14,712 nt of DNA, taken from contig DNGI01000469.1 of the NCBI GenBank assembly GCA_003486645.1, forward strand, positions 1 to 14,712. The letters are read 5' to 3'. A program made the position numbers and the translations under genes. Shown piece after piece: positions 7,056 to 13,775 of the stretch. Position 1 is the stretch's first letter. Each line of letters starts with the position of its first letter. The notes beneath the pieces were generated by a model. The model was not told the origin of the DNA and ran no database searches. It worked only from the letters and a program-made list of their open reading frames with translations. Origin of the DNA: Cyanobacteria bacterium UBA11370. Its GTDB lineage: Bacteria > Cyanobacteriota > Cyanobacteriia > Cyanobacteriales > Coleofasciculaceae.

Positions 7056-7940
7056 GTGGTCAATTTTGGACGTGTGTTAACGGCAATGATTACGCCGTTT
7101 AGAGACGATGGGAGTGTAAATTATGAAGTCGCAGAACGGTTAGCCGCTCATTTAGTTGAAAATGGGACGGATACTGTGGTAGTCTGTGGTACAACGGGGG
7201 AATCTCCTACCCTCAAATGGGATGAAGAATATCAGTTATTTCAGGTTGTACAAAAAGCAGTAGCCGGAAAAGCCAAGGTAATTGGGGGAACGGGGTCAAA
7301 TTCGACCGCAGAAGCGATCGCATCTACCCAAAAAGCCGCTAAACTAGGATTAGATGGATCATTACAAGTCGTTCCTTATTACAACAAACCGCCCCAAGCG
7401 GGACTCTATCGTCATTTCCAGGCGATCGCTCAATCCAGTCCCGATTTGCCTGTGATGCTCTACAATGTACCCAGTCGTACTGGTCAAAACCTCCAACCAG
7501 AGACTGTAGCGCGTTTAGCGGAAATTCCCAACATTGTGGCAATCAAAGAGGCTAGCGGTAACTTTGACCAAGCAAGCCAATTACGACGGATAACGCCACC
7601 CGATTTTGCCATCTACTCTGGAGATGATTCTTTTACCTTAGCGCTGCTAGCATTAGGTGGTAGTGGTGTAGTCAGTGTTGCTTCTCATCTCGTTGGCAAA
7701 GAACTTCAACAAATGGTTCAAGCGTTCCAAACGGGGCAAATTAAGGTAGCGACAGAGATTCATCTCAAACTTTTTCCCTTATTTAAAGTCTTGTTTTGTA
7801 CCGCTAATCCCATTCCTCTTAAAGCAGCACTCAAACTTCAAGGGTGGGATGTGGGTTCATCTCGCGCACCGTTGTGTGATCTGCCAGATGACTTAAAACC
7901 AGAGTTAGAAACCGTTCTAAAAAGTCTTTCCCTACTTTAA
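7056..7940 (+). CDS. dapA: 4-hydroxy-tetrahydrodipicolinate synthase
   Basis: Condenses pyruvate with aspartate semialdehyde, the product of the gene upstream, committing carbon to diaminopimelate and lysine. It is a TIM-barrel class I aldolase. In the 294-residue form, GTTGES is at 45-50, YNVPSRTG supplies Tyr136 and Arg141, and the Schiff-base lysine is Lys164 in VAIKEASGN. These numbers sit three above the E. coli positions (133, 138, 161), which supports GTG 7056 ([15 protein letters not shown]) as the start. The in-frame ATG at 7008 adds 16 residues encoded by a dispersed tandem repeat and is probably not native. An automatic annotation may nevertheless use 7008. Confidence 0.95.
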   Translation: MVNFGRVLTAMITPFRDDGSVNYEVAERLAAHLVENGTDTVVVCGTTGESPTLKWDEEYQLFQVVQKAVAGKAKVIGGTGSNSTAEAIASTQKAAKLGLDGSLQVVPYYNKPPQAGLYRHFQAIAQSSPDLPVMLYNVPSRTGQNLQPETVARLAEIPNIVAIKEASGNFDQASQLRRITPPDFAIYSGDDSFTLALLALGGSGVVSVASHLVGKELQQMVQAFQTGQIKVATEIHLKLFPLFKVLFCTANPIPLKAALKLQGWDVGSSRAPLCDLPDDLKPELETVLKSLSLL

Positions 7941-8442
7941 ATTGAAATAAGTGCGGATATTGGTACTTAAAAGTTTGGTAAAAACCTAGTTAAATCTTAT
8001 CTATGAATGGCTCTTGATCCTCATTCACTAAAAAACTTCTAACATGAAACACTACCAATGGATATGATGGAATAAGAAAAAAGATAACTCAATTGTTAGG
8101 TCTCATCCTCCTCAATCAAACCGAACTCATGATTAGTGTTTGATGAAGCAAACCGAATCCTACCGCTTTTCATAAAGTTGGCAAAGGTAGGTTTTAGCTA
8201 AGGATACAGTCCTGTTTCGTCCCTCGTTACTCATACCATTTCTATCTCTCTTTTAAGATACAGATGGCTTGATAGGCACTGTAGTGCCAGAATTTATTAA
8301 TCTCAAAAAAATAAATTGAGGTTGATTTAATTCAACTTAAATCCCTGGCAAATTTTCAATTTGATCAACGTCTGTTTTCGGTTCTAAATTTTGCATGAAA
8401 TCTATTGTATTCACTCAAAAACCCGTACCTCAAAGGAGGCAA
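7941..8442. other. Gap between dapA and rnj with small dyads
   Basis: No credible gene. A hairpin with CCTACC/GGTAGG arms spans 8159-8191. A compact dyad GGCACT-GT-AGTGCC lies at 8275-8288, about 155 bases before the rnj start. AATTTATT near 8292 pairs with AATAAATT near 8309. Two AACCGAA words occur at about 8119 and 8150. The last 100 bases are AT-rich and probably contain the rnj promoter and leader. No terminator with a T-run follows dapA, so read-through into rnj is possible. Confidence 0.4.
8433..8439 (+). promoter_or_regulatory. Shine-Dalgarno site of rnj
   Basis: AAGGAGG lies three bases before ATG 8443, inside the longer reading frame that opens at ATG 8395. The site is strong but close to the start. 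It and the family N-terminus argue that translation begins at 8443. Confidence 0.65.
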
Positions 8443-10209
8443 ATGACTAACTCACAATCCGCACCAACTTTAAAAATTATTCCCCTCGGTGGACTGCATG
8501 AAATTGGCAAAAATACCTGTATTTTCGAGTTTAACGACGAAATTGTACTCTTAGATGCAGGAATTGCCTTCCCCAACGATGAAATGCACGGGGTAAATAT
8601 CGTTCTACCGGATATGACCTATTTGCGGGAAAATCGTCATAAAATTAAGGGGATGATTGTTACCCACGGTCATGAAGACCATATTGGTGGAATTCCCTAT
8701 CACCTCAAACAATTTGACATTCCAGTCATGTATGGTCCTAGGCTGGCAATGGCATTATTACAAGGCAAACTGGAAGAAGCGGGTGTAGCAGATCGCACCG
8801 TTTTAAAGACCGTTAAACCCCGTGATATCGTATCCATTGGGTCATCATTCAAGGTTGAATATATTCGCAATACTCACTCGATAGCCGATAGCTTTACCGT
8901 TGCCATTCATACTCCTATTGGGATTGTGATCCATACAGGTGACTTTAAAGTAGACCATACTCCTGTAGATGGTGAATTCTTCGATTTTCAAAGATTAGCA
9001 GAACACGGTGAAAAAGGCGTTCTCTGTCTTCTGAGTGATTCCACCAACGCGGAAGTTCCAGGACATACCCCCTCAGAACGATCAGTTTATCCCAATCTCG
9101 ATCGCATCATTGCTCAAGCGCCTGGACGAGTCTTAGTCACAACCTTTGCTTCATCCGTTCATCGACTGCAAATTATCCTAGAACTCGCACAAAAACACAA
9201 TCGGATTGTATCAGTTGTGGGTCGCTCCATGCTGAATGTGATTGCCCAAGCCCGCAATCTCGGTTATATTAAATGTCCCGATAATTTGTTTGAACCCTTA
9301 CACGTTGCCAATAATTTACCGCCGGACAAAGTTCTGATTCTAACCACAGGTTCCCAAGGTGAACCTCTCGCCGCATTAACCCGTATTTCTAAAGGCGAAC
9401 ACCGACAATTAAAAATTCGCCAAGGGGATACGGTTGTATTCTCCGCTAATCCCATTCCAGGTAATACCATTGCAGTCGTTAATACGATTGATCGCTTAAT
9501 GATGCAAGGCGCACACGTCGTTTACGGACGGGATAAAGGCATTCACGTTTCCGGTCATGGCGCTCAGGAAGACCAGAAGTTAATGTTAGCACTAACTCGA
9601 CCCAAATTCTTTATGCCTGTTCACGGAGAACATCGGATGTTAGTGCAGCATGGGAAGATGGCACAGAGTATGGGTATTCCTGGGGAAAATATCGTCATTA
9701 CTGACAATGGCGATATTGTCGAATTATCGGAAGATAGCATTAGTATTGTGGGTAAAGTCCCGTCTGGAATTGAGTTAGTAGATGGTGCTGGTGTGGTTCA
9801 TCACGATGTACTTAAAGAACGACAACAACTCGCTGGAGAAGGGGTGATTACCGTCGCAGCAGCGGTGAGTTGGGAAGGTAAACTACTAGCGAAACCTGAA
9901 ATTCACTTGCGCGGTGTTACTTCTACGGTTGAGAAGTCTCTGTTGCAACAGTTAGTGATTAAAACGATTGAACGAACCTTAAGCGATCGCTGGACTGACT
10001 TTGCAAAATCCTTTGATGGTCAACCCATTGAGATTGACTGGACAGGGTTGCAAATGCAAATTGAACGGGATTTAGAACGTTTATCCCGACGCGAACTCCA
10101 GAGTCGTCCCATGGTGGTTTTCTTGTTGCAAAATCCAGAGGAAGCACCTGTTAAATCTGTGGGAGTGGGTCGTCGCCGTCAACGTACTACGGCGAAAGCT
10201 GCATCTTAG
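8443..10209 (+). CDS. rnj: Ribonuclease J (metallo-beta-lactamase/beta-CASP RNase)
   Basis: A 5'-to-3' exonuclease and endonuclease for mRNA turnover and rRNA maturation in the cytosol. In the 588-residue form, the N-terminus is LKIIPLGGLHEIGKN and the metal site HGHEDHIGG starts at 75. DSTNAEVPGHTPSE follows in the middle, then beta-CASP motifs including ANPIPGN and HVSGHGAQED, then PVHGEHRML. The C-terminal domain ends in a basic VGRRRQRTT tail suited to RNA contact. The start is at 8443 because of the adjacent AAGGAGG and because the 16 residues added by ATG 8395 have no family counterpart or ribosome site. It follows dapA by 500 bases, an association known from other cyanobacteria. Length and motifs are intact. 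Confidence 0.96.
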   Translation: MTNSQSAPTLKIIPLGGLHEIGKNTCIFEFNDEIVLLDAGIAFPNDEMHGVNIVLPDMTYLRENRHKIKGMIVTHGHEDHIGGIPYHLKQFDIPVMYGPRLAMALLQGKLEEAGVADRTVLKTVKPRDIVSIGSSFKVEYIRNTHSIADSFTVAIHTPIGIVIHTGDFKVDHTPVDGEFFDFQRLAEHGEKGVLCLLSDSTNAEVPGHTPSERSVYPNLDRIIAQAPGRVLVTTFASSVHRLQIILELAQKHNRIVSVVGRSMLNVIAQARNLGYIKCPDNLFEPLHVANNLPPDKVLILTTGSQGEPLAALTRISKGEHRQLKIRQGDTVVFSANPIPGNTIAVVNTIDRLMMQGAHVVYGRDKGIHVSGHGAQEDQKLMLALTRPKFFMPVHGEHRMLVQHGKMAQSMGIPGENIVITDNGDIVELSEDSISIVGKVPSGIELVDGAGVVHHDVLKERQQLAGEGVITVAAAVSWEGKLLAKPEIHLRGVTSTVEKSLLQQLVIKTIERTLSDRWTDFAKSFDGQPIEIDWTGLQMQIERDLERLSRRELQSRPMVVFLLQNPEEAPVKSVGVGRRRQRTTAKAAS

Positions 10210-10223
10210 AGTGTAGAGGTTTT

Positions 10224-10270
10224 AAATTATGAATCATAAATTGTTAATCTTCATTTATGATTCATAATTT
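10224..10270. terminator. Perfect 18-bp inverted repeat after rnj
   Basis: AAATTATGAATCATAAAT (10224-10241) and its exact complement (10253-10270) flank an 11-base loop, 14 bases after the rnj stop. It is AT-only apart from two G/C pairs and lacks a clean T-run, so it is not a textbook intrinsic terminator. Similar ATTATGAAT palindromes are common cyanobacterial repeats. Its position suggests 3'-end formation or protection of the rnj mRNA; that is inference. Confidence 0.45.
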
Positions 10271-10344
10271 GTAATTTCTAAATAACCTAAGTTGCTCGTT
10301 ACCATAGAATACGAAAAAAGTCCAGAGTAATATCAGGTTTATTT

Positions 10345-10551
10345 AGGGCTTGCTGAATAACAGCGAAAGCATTAACAAATAAGGGTTTCAGGCTTTTTTG
10401 AGTTCAAGAAAGTGCCGGATTCTGAACTACCCTAGCTCAAAATCCTTGCACTTTTGGGAAACTGAGCCAAAAAATGATCTCGGATTTTCCCCCTGCCCCC
10501 TGCCCCCCTGCCTTTTTGAAACCTCACCAAAAAACTTATTCAGCAAGCCCT
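10345..10551. mobile_element. MITE with 16-bp perfect terminal inverted repeats
   Basis: AGGGCTTGCTGAATAA (10345-10360) and TTATTCAGCAAGCCCT (10536-10551) are exact complements, flanked on both sides by ATTT (10341-10344 and 10552-10555), a plausible 4-bp target duplication. The 207-bp interior has no transposase. It includes a CCCCTGC-type tandem stretch (about 10490-10513) and GTTTCAGGC/GCCTTTTTGAAAC-like subterminal complementarity. The ends resemble those of DDE-transposase insertion sequences common in cyanobacteria; the family cannot be fixed without a search. Confidence 0.8.
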
Positions 10552-11136
10552 ATTTAAGAGTTCCCCACGTACCCCTCCTGAATCCTGAGTTCTTCCCAAT
10601 TTAGTCTTTTTTTGTTGTTGATGCCGTTTATCAGCTATCCTAATAAGAGTGATGAGTTAAGCTAATCAGTGATGCCACTGAAGGCATAAACTCAACCGAA
10701 GCCAAAAAATCAGCGAAATTGCTGATACTCTAAGCTTCAACCTAGGGCAGGATGTAGATAAGCTGCCTGAATTACAAATTTTGATGAACGTGACTTTACA
10801 TTTCTATGCAATAAAGCCTTTTGAGTGACCTAGAACTGTTATTGAGGATAGTGAATCGAATCTAATGCTGTTTTAAGATGAGCTGCTTAGTGAAAGCAGC
10901 CAATAGACCGAAATCCCATTTTCTTCTGGGTCATAGGTTACAGAACCAAGACACCTGTAATACATACATTAACCTGATCTTCCTGAGTAATTGGGAAGTG
11001 CCTAGTATGCGCTGGGAATTCACCCGAAAGTGATACCGGGATAATCCGGTATGAAACTCTGCGTCGTTGTAGGTAAGTTACAGGTCAGTAAGTTACAGGC
11101 GATCGCGTTCGCTTGTTCCGAAAACGGATAGGAATT
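10552..11136. other. 585-base gap before the Mo-nitrogenase-family gene
   Basis: No credible gene. It contains several short stems: ATCAGC/GCTGAT at 10709-10726, GCTGCTT/AAGCAGC at 10882-10900 and ATACCGG/CCGGTAT at 11033-11052. It also holds a 12-base direct repeat GTAAGTTACAGG at 11073-11084 and 11088-11099, and a HIP1 site at 11099. The density of stems would suit a long structured leader or a small RNA, but I recognise no known family. Confidence 0.4.
11073..11099 (+). promoter_or_regulatory. 12-base direct repeat upstream of the Mo-nitrogenase-family gene
   Basis: GTAAGTTACAGG occurs twice with a 3-base spacer (15-base period), ending 37 bases before ATG 11137. The layout could be a tandem regulator site; no known binding motif is recognised. 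Confidence 0.3.
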
Positions 11137-11511
11137 ATGAGCGTATCTGATTATACCACAAAGAAACTAATTTTTACCAGTTGGGTTTGGATGTCTCAAG
11201 GACACTCGCCCTTACCATCCACCACTCCAACTCTGGTTAAACCCAAGAAACCCTTCGATCTGCTTCAACCTCTAAGACTCTGGTTTGATCGCCTTGAAGT
11301 CCATAACCCTGAACTCGCGCACCTCATCTGTCAACTCATCCCAGCCCAATGTCCTTTTGAACGGGATGTTAAACTGTTTGGTCGGACTCTGTTTCATATT
11401 CCACCGATGTGCAAGCTGAATCCCTTGTATAACGAAGTCGTGGGGCTACGCTTCCGGGCATTGTGCTATCTAGCTGATGAATGCGGTGAAGACATTTCTA
11501 CTTACTGCTAA
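11137..11511 (+). CDS. Mo-dependent nitrogenase C-terminal domain family protein
   Basis: A 124-residue protein whose second half carries the conserved block of the cyanobacterial family named after the Mo-dependent nitrogenase C-terminus: CPFERDVKLFGRTLFHIPPMC (about 75-95), KLNPLYNEVVGLRFRALCYLAD and a Cys-ending tail. The N-terminal 40 residues are Pro/Thr-rich and variable. The family name is historical; function is unknown and the protein is no evidence for nitrogen fixation on its own. The start is ATG 11137 with AGGA upstream; the frame stays open to TTG 11113 but that adds unlike sequence. The [2Fe-2S] protein gene follows 210 bases later on the same strand. No signal peptide or membrane segment is visible, so it is likely cytosolic. 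Confidence 0.85.
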   Translation: MSVSDYTTKKLIFTSWVWMSQGHSPLPSTTPTLVKPKKPFDLLQPLRLWFDRLEVHNPELAHLICQLIPAQCPFERDVKLFGRTLFHIPPMCKLNPLYNEVVGLRFRALCYLADECGEDISTYC

Positions 11512-11601
11512 TAAGGGTAATTGCTGTTAACCATTAGCGGTTAGCCATTAGCAAAAATCTGCCTTCTATTTGTATTAGGCATTGCGTGGATTGGGATAAG
11601 T

Positions 11602-11626
11602 GACTCAAACTCTGACAGAGTGAGTC
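11602..11626 (+). terminator. Hairpin between the Mo-nitrogenase-family and ferredoxin-like genes
   Basis: GACTC-AA-ACTCT, loop GAC, AGAGT-GAGTC: a ten-pair stem with a two-base bulge, 90 bases after the upstream stop, followed by TTCCTC. No real T-run, so termination is only possible. A short TTAGC-rich repeat precedes it at about 11530-11551. Confidence 0.35.
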
Positions 11627-11721
11627 TTCCTCAATCTAAAATCCTTGCATCCAAAAGGGTAGGAGTCGAAACATAAGGGCAGTCTGTTGGTAGACTAGTT
11701 CCAGCAACACCCTGAGCAATA

Positions 11722-12285
11722 ATGCAAGTCAATACTACCGATTCTCAGCTCACTGAACCCTTCTCACCGGAAATAGCAACCCCCTATGAGGGTATCGATA
11801 ACAACCTATTGGCACAAAATGTAAAAAGCTTAGGGCTTAACCAAATTCAACGACATATTTTTCTCTGTGCCGACCAGAGTAAACCGAAATGCTGCTCAAA
11901 ACAAGTCGGTTTAGAAGCCTGGGAGTACCTGAAAAAACGTCTCAAAGAGTTAAATCTCGACCAACCCACTGAGGCACAACCAAACTGTATCTTTCGCACG
12001 AAAGCGAACTGTCTGCGAGTTTGTGCGGCTGGACCGATCGCGCTGGTTTACCCAGATGGAGTGTGGTATCGTCATGCTACTCCAGAAGTGATCGAACGAA
12101 TTATTCAGGAACACCTAATTGGGAACAAAGTAGTCGAGGAGTATGCTTTGTTAATTCATCCCTTACCCGAACCGACTCAACCCTCTAATCAGAATTCAGC
12201 GGGAACTGAACCAACAGATAATTCAGACTCAGAGATAGTTGCTGCCGAAACCGAACTGAGCTTACAATCTAGAACTGACCCGTAA
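11722..12285 (+). CDS. Thioredoxin-like [2Fe-2S] ferredoxin-domain protein
   Basis: A 187-residue protein. Residues 43-148 form a thioredoxin-like [2Fe-2S] ferredoxin domain of the type found in clostridial-type ferredoxins and the NuoE/HoxE subunits. It opens with [15 protein letters not shown] (Cys49, Cys57, Cys58), followed by [21 protein letters not shown] (Cys97, Cys101), and ends with a helix [12 protein letters not shown]. The cysteine set gives the four cluster ligands plus one spare. The first 40 and last 38 residues are polar, Pro/Thr/Ser/Glu-rich and probably disordered. Likely a soluble electron carrier or redox sensor; the partner is unknown. It lacks the rest of a NuoE or HoxE context. 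The ATG start has no strong ribosome site; the conserved domain begins well inside, so a later start is not excluded. Confidence 0.87.
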   Translation: MQVNTTDSQLTEPFSPEIATPYEGIDNNLLAQNVKSLGLNQIQRHIFLCADQSKPKCCSKQVGLEAWEYLKKRLKELNLDQPTEAQPNCIFRTKANCLRVCAAGPIALVYPDGVWYRHATPEVIERIIQEHLIGNKVVEEYALLIHPLPEPTQPSNQNSAGTEPTDNSDSEIVAAETELSLQSRTDP

Positions 12286-12383
12286 GGTTGCCTTCAAACT
12301 CGTTGCCGACACTGACACTCAACCCGAATCTTGATTACCCCCTACCCGTAGGTCACGTTTCTTGCTTGATCAAAAACTTGGGT

Positions 12384-12788
12384 CTAAAACCCCGTCGTTC
12401 CAGGACGGCTTAACAGAGGAGTTTAACTCATGCGCTTGTACTATACTAATCCTAGTGGCAGGGTAACTAACCACTTTAAAAACCCGGTTGCTACTTAACC
12501 AGTAGATGCTGAACCTTGACAATTGAATCTATGAGGTTCTACTTCGTAAGTTCTAGTTTCCTTCCTGGAAGTAGGTAAAAGATTCACAGGAGCTAGGCTA
12601 ATCAGTTTTTGGCGAATTGTCGTCAACTCAAACAAAGGAAAGAAGAGATTCTTCAACTAGGGCGGGGCACGCCCGAAGTTAACGCTTGGGGAGAGAACCA
12701 CCTCTACAGCTACAGGCTGCAAGGTATATAGCTGCAAGTGGACTCGCTGAACCAAGAATCCCCGTGCGTTTACGCCGGGAAGTGTCAA
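12384..12788 (+). mobile_element. Decayed IS200/IS605-type element
   Basis: The right end is the hairpin CCCG-t-GCG-TTTA-CGC-CGGG (12761-12779) followed by GTGTCAA, ending TCAA at 12788. This is the hairpin-plus-tetranucleotide right end I recall from IS605/TnpB elements, and TCAA is the cleavage tetranucleotide of IS608. Just upstream, 12597-12731 reads like the C-terminal tail of cyanobacterial TnpB. On the left, CCGTC-GTTCCAG-GACGG (12392-12408), after GGTCTAAAAC, may be the left-end hairpin or a second relic right end. No intact tnpA or tnpB remains. The left boundary is uncertain. Confidence 0.5.
12597..12731 (+). pseudogene. TnpB-like C-terminal relic
   Basis: An open stretch with no start, reading ...ILQLGRGTPEVNAWGENHLY... 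then stop at 12729. The LGRGTPEVNAWGE portion resembles the extreme C-terminus of cyanobacterial TnpB proteins, just ahead of the element's right end, where that tail belongs. Everything upstream of the tag at 12594-12596 is lost or scrambled. Recognition is from memory of the family, not a search. Confidence 0.35.
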
Positions 12789-12850
12789 AGAGGAAATTAA
12801 TCAATCCAACTCACCAATATCATTAACCCCGGCATGACAAGTTTGACGGT

Positions 12851-13501
12851 ATGAAAGACAACAGTGCCAGAACGAATAAGCAACTGCTGCTGATTGATGA
12901 CGATCCTAACCTTATTTTGCTAGTCAAGGATTATCTGGAGTTTCGCGGCTATGAAGTGATTACGGCTGAAAATGGTCGAGAAGCCCTAGAGGTTTTAGAC
13001 CAAGAAATTCCTGATATGATTATCTGTGATGTCATGATGCCGGAAATGGACGGCTATGCGCTAGTAGAACACGTCAGGCAAGATCCGCGCATGAGTTGGA
13101 TTCCTGTATTATTTCTTTCAGCTAAAGGGCAAAGCCAAGACCGAGTTAAGGGACTTAACAAGGGTGCGGATGTCTATATGGTAAAGCCATTTGAGCCAGA
13201 AGAACTCGTTGCTCAGGTGGAATCATCTCTCAAGCAAGCCAGTCGTTTAATTCAGCACTCTGGTACACCAGGTACAGAAAGTGGGCCAACAATCCAAGTG
13301 CCGTTTGATGTAGAGTTAACACCAACAGAACTTAAAGTTGTGCAATTTGTCGCACGGGGAATGGCGAATCGGGAAATTGCTGAGCAACTCAATGTTAGTC
13401 AGCGGACGATTGAAAGTCATGTTTCTAATATGTTAGGGAAAACGGGATTGCATAATCGCACAGAGTTAGCGCGTTGGGCAATTGAAAGTAGTATGGCATA
13501 G
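12851..13501 (+). CDS. NarL/LuxR-type response regulator, Ycf29-like
   Basis: A 216-residue two-domain transcription regulator. Receiver domain at about 11-130: acidic pair Asp16-Asp17, phospho-acceptor Asp60 in IICDVMMPEMDGY, switch Ser90 in FLSAKG, and Lys112 in MVKPFEPEEL. A flexible linker (about 135-153) leads to a LuxR-type helix-turn-helix (LTPTELKVVQFVARGMANREIAEQLNVSQRTIESHVSNML, about 156-195). All residues needed for phosphorylation are present. The pattern and length match the cyanobacterial/plastid Ycf29 (TctD-like) family, whose targets are poorly known. No histidine kinase lies nearby, so it is an orphan regulator here. The last base of its stop is the first base of a tandem-repeat element. 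Start at ATG 12851 keeps a short polar N-terminus. Confidence 0.93.
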   Translation: MKDNSARTNKQLLLIDDDPNLILLVKDYLEFRGYEVITAENGREALEVLDQEIPDMIICDVMMPEMDGYALVEHVRQDPRMSWIPVLFLSAKGQSQDRVKGLNKGADVYMVKPFEPEELVAQVESSLKQASRLIQHSGTPGTESGPTIQVPFDVELTPTELKVVQFVARGMANREIAEQLNVSQRTIESHVSNMLGKTGLHNRTELARWAIESSMA

Positions 13502-13596
13502 TTGTTGGTTGTTGGTTGTTAGTTGTTGGTCATTGGTCATTGGTCATTTGTCCATTGTTTTTTAATAACTATTTACAAACAACAAATAACAAATAG
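13501..13596 (+). repeat. TTGG/CAAACAA tandem-repeat element after the response regulator
   Basis: GTTGTTG units and three GGTCATT units, then the core ATTGTTTTTTAATAAC (13554-13569), then CAAACAACAAATAAC units. The core is the exact reverse complement of 6994-7009 and the arms match that copy too. The T6 run inside a pairing-capable array could act as a terminator for the regulator gene; that is inference. Confidence 0.75.
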
Positions 13597-13720
13597 AAAA
13601 TAACTCAGCAATTCAAAATTATTGCATGGGCTACGCCCCGCTACGCTAACAAAACTCAAAATGGGAAAACCCCATGCTGACAAGCATCCTAGCTGCTGAC
13701 TATATGCAAATTAAATGCGT
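13597..13720. other. Short spacer with GCTACGCC repeat
   Basis: Between the two tandem arrays lies GGGCTACGCCCCGCTACGC at about 13628-13646, a word type common in cyanobacterial dispersed repeats. Two CATGCTGACAAGC/GCTGCTGAC-like words follow. No gene. The DUF1995 promoter is probably here, but no clear boxes are visible. Confidence 0.35.
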
Positions 13721-13727
13721 GACAGCT

Positions 13728-13775
13728 TAACAAACAACAAATAACAAACAACAAACAACAAACTACAAACTACAA
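13728..13775 (+). repeat. AACAAACAACAAA tandem array forming the leader of the DUF1995 gene
   Basis: Units of the CAAACAA/CAAATAA/CAAACTA type run without a break up to the ATG at 13776. There is no G in the last 40 bases before the start codon, so no Shine-Dalgarno site. The array resembles the right arm of the element at 13501-13596. Confidence 0.7.

Larger units (their letters stand above)
12286..12850. other. Gap between the ferredoxin-like gene and the response regulator
   Basis: Mostly the decayed IS200/IS605-type material described separately. The stretch before it (12286-12383) shows nothing recognisable. Between 12420 and 12590 there are a CTTCC-T-GGAAG stem near 12563 and a TTGACA at about 12517 without a good -10 at 17 bases. 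The last 60 bases before the regulator (12789-12850) are AT-rich and should carry its promoter and leader; no strong ribosome site precedes ATG 12851. Confidence 0.4.

Noticed and set aside
10398..10604. 68-residue open frame
   Set aside because: It runs through the MITE interior, its CCCCTGC tandem repeat and the right inverted end; low complexity and no ribosome site.
11137..11511. Evidence of nitrogen fixation
   Set aside because: The family name comes from a domain label; the protein is widespread in cyanobacteria and no nif gene lies in the window.
11512..11721. tRNA or other known structured RNA in the spacer
   Set aside because: No T-loop GTTCRA motif or acceptor-stem pairing was found here or in the other gaps; only isolated hairpins.
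12384..12788. HEARO-type (IscB/IsrB) guide RNA instead of a TnpB element
   Set aside because: The order of TnpB-like tail, right-end hairpin and terminal TCAA favours IS605/TnpB. A covariance-model search for HEARO would decide; I cannot run it, so this is only set aside.
13501..13775. Possible CRISPR array
   Set aside because: Units are 5-8 bases, contiguous and degenerate, with no constant repeat of 25-37 bases and no unique spacers.
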